Under the pieces are notes generated by a model that saw only the letters and a program-made list of their open reading frames with translations, was not told the DNA's origin and ran no database searches. DNA of 64,000 nucleotides from an uncultured Paracoccaceae bacterium. Its GTDB lineage: Bacteria > Pseudomonadota > Alphaproteobacteria > Rhodobacterales > Rhodobacteraceae. A program made the translations under genes and the position numbers. The stretch lies in NCBI GenBank assembly GCA_947500055.1, contig CANMQO010000007.1:124001-188000 (forward strand). Direction: 5' to 3'. This document shows, in pieces, positions 62,759 through 64,000 of this stretch (positions are counted from its first letter, which is position 1; each line of letters starts with the position of its first letter).

Positions 62759-64000
62759 TCACGCAACCTCGATCCACGTTTTCATGCCACCTGATTGGTG
62801 GCTGAGCATATGGCAGTGCAACATCCATTTACCCGGATTATCAAACACGCACAGAATCTCTTTGACCTCACCGGGGTTCACCAGCGACGTATCGCGGAAA
62901 TCACCTGTCGCACCATTCGCATCAAGTTCAAAGAAGTGATGCCCGTGCAGGTGGATGCCATGTGGCCACCTGGTGTCGTTGACAAGGCTGATCTTCGCCG
63001 TTTCGCCGCGTGCGAACTGACCGAAAGGTTCGGGTTGCATGCCTGACAGGTTGTTGAACGCCCAGATGTCATCGCCACCATGCCGCACCCCCATCGCCCC
63101 GCCCATCATCGTGAGCGTCAGGTCCCGGGACGGTTTTCCCGGCACCGGCCGGTCGTTTGGCGGCAGGGCGGAAATCACTTCGTCCCTTGGTACCCTGCTT
63201 TGCGATACCGGCAGCGCAGCAAGCGGATATGCCCCATCGCGATGGCCCATCTCCAGCGTCAAGTCCCCCGTCACATCGGCGATGATATCCATACGCTGCG
63301 CGGGCGCCATCATCGGAACATCGAACCGCCTTGGCGCCGCAAGAGGCATGCCATCCAGCGCCACAACCTTGCCTTCCAACCCACCGATGATCACCGGAAA
63401 GATACGGTCCACTGCGGCGTTGATCAGACGCAGCCTGACGCGATCGCCGCGCTTTAATGCCGCCTCTGGCAAGAACGCCTTGGCAAAATTGCCCATGCGC
63501 CCCGCATGCGCAACATCATGGGTGTTGTCATAATCAGCGATAAGCTGGCCTTCGCGGTCCAGCTTCCAATCGGTCAGGACGACGCATAGGTCATGGTCCA
63601 CATCGGGGGGTGTCATTTCGTCGATGATCAGCGGGCCAATCAGCCCCTGCGCCACCTGTTGGTGAGAAACATAGTGCGAGTGATACCAATAAGTCCCCGC
63701 ATCGCGTGGCACAAAGTTGTAATCGAAACTGTCGCCCGGGTTCACCAGATCCTGCGTCAGCGCAGGAACGCCATCCATTGCATTGTTCAGCCGAACCCCA
63801 TGCCAATGTACTGCCGTCCCTTCGTCAAGGTTGTTTTTCAGCCTGACAGACAGGCGTTCGCCCTGCGCTGCGCGAATTTCCGGCCCCGGGACTGATCCGT
63901 TGAAACCCAGAACACCGGTATGACCCGCATATTTCATAGGCACGACTTGCTGGGTCACTGCCGCAGCGGTGAGGGTCCATTGGGACCCTGCGGCAAAGCT
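62759..64000 (-). CDS. Multicopper oxidase (5' end missing, window edge)
   Basis: At least 413 residues; the upstream 14 codons (SFAAGSQWTLTAAA) are in frame, so the start is beyond the window. Three cupredoxin domains: type 2/3 copper motifs HWHGVRL and WYHSHYV, then HGIHLHGHHFF, and the type 1 site HCHMLSHQSGGM, with Met as axial ligand. Closest to CumA/CopA-like or SufI-like periplasmic oxidases; the Met axial ligand means a lower-potential laccase type. Substrate unknown; metal oxidation (Mn or Cu) is possible. Reads away from the RsmB gene. Confidence 0.88.
   Translation of the reverse strand, partial: SFAAGSQWTLTAAAVTQQVVPMKYAGHTGVLGFNGSVPGPEIRAAQGERLSVRLKNNLDEGTAVHWHGVRLNNAMDGVPALTQDLVNPGDSFDYNFVPRDAGTYWYHSHYVSHQQVAQGLIGPLIIDEMTPPDVDHDLCVVLTDWKLDREGQLIADYDNTHDVAHAGRMGNFAKAFLPEAALKRGDRVRLRLINAAVDRIFPVIIGGLEGKVVALDGMPLAAPRRFDVPMMAPAQRMDIIADVTGDLTLEMGHRDGAYPLAALPVSQSRVPRDEVISALPPNDRPVPGKPSRDLTLTMMGGAMGVRHGGDDIWAFNNLSGMQPEPFGQFARGETAKISLVNDTRWPHGIHLHGHHFFELDANGATGDFRDTSLVNPGEVKEILCVFDNPGKWMLHCHMLSHQSGGMKTWIEVA

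Overview
The window looks like a chromosomal segment of a marine alphaproteobacterium of the Rhodobacterales (Roseobacter group). This rests on the base composition (roughly 60% G+C by eye), on gene orders common in that group (prfA-prmC-DUF4167; lptF-lptG-lptD-surA-pdxA-rsmA next to pepA-holC; nar genes with two narK genes and a narR-type regulator), and on a sulfonate-degradation operon frequent in roseobacters. No rRNA, tRNA, CRISPR array, insertion sequence or prophage was recognised. Both ends of the window cut through genes.

Bases 1-9659: a ten-gene minus-strand operon for the C3-sulfonate 2,3-dihydroxypropane-1-sulfonate (DHPS). In transcription order it encodes a small membrane protein, a TRAP transporter (Tat-exported binding protein, small and large membrane subunits), an HpsN-type dehydrogenase of the histidinol-dehydrogenase family, an SDR and a zinc-type MDR dehydrogenase (HpsO/HpsP-like), a universal stress protein, and the two subunits of sulfopyruvate decarboxylase (comD, comE; comE truncated by the window edge). 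A divergent LacI-family regulator and a perfect 14-bp palindrome in the divergent promoter suggest its control. A second SDR gene follows the regulator.

Bases 9720-13982: a TbpB-like surface lipoprotein, a small outer-membrane barrel protein, a solitary ferric-iron-binding periplasmic protein with a possible iron-responsive box, and mazG. Bases 14133-17215: an M20 amidohydrolase and two tandem ureohydrolases (agmatinase-like and guanidinobutyrase-like). Bases 17216-18232 are A+T-richer and carry a CarF/PEDS1-type plasmalogen desaturase homologue. Bases 18233-24218: SH3-like lipoprotein, DUF1499 protein, prfA, prmC, DUF4167 protein, a P-loop protein, rsmA and pdxA.

Bases 24215-32106: envelope biogenesis (surA, lptD, lptG, lptF) reading left, with pepA and holC divergent; a large inverted repeat lies in the divergent promoter. 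Bases 32112-45595: a dissimilatory nitrate respiration island reading left: narK1, narK2, narG, narH, narJ, narI, a parvulin-type isomerase, moeA and a DUF2478 protein, with a narR-like Crp/Fnr regulator divergent and two FNR-type boxes.

Bases 45618-64000: TetR/hydrolase pair with twin operators; a 36-residue lipoprotein gene coupled to a retropepsin-like protease gene; marC; an ABC-F ATPase gene bordered by two similar double-hairpin elements; an MFS exporter with a His-rich tail; a proline racemase-family enzyme with an unusual Ser/Cys pair; ndk; DUF4112 and TfoX-C proteins; a 42-residue small ORF; a DEAD-box helicase; a corrinoid-activating ferredoxin-ASKHA protein; a membrane protein; guaB; an RsmB-like methyltransferase; and a multicopper oxidase truncated by the right edge.
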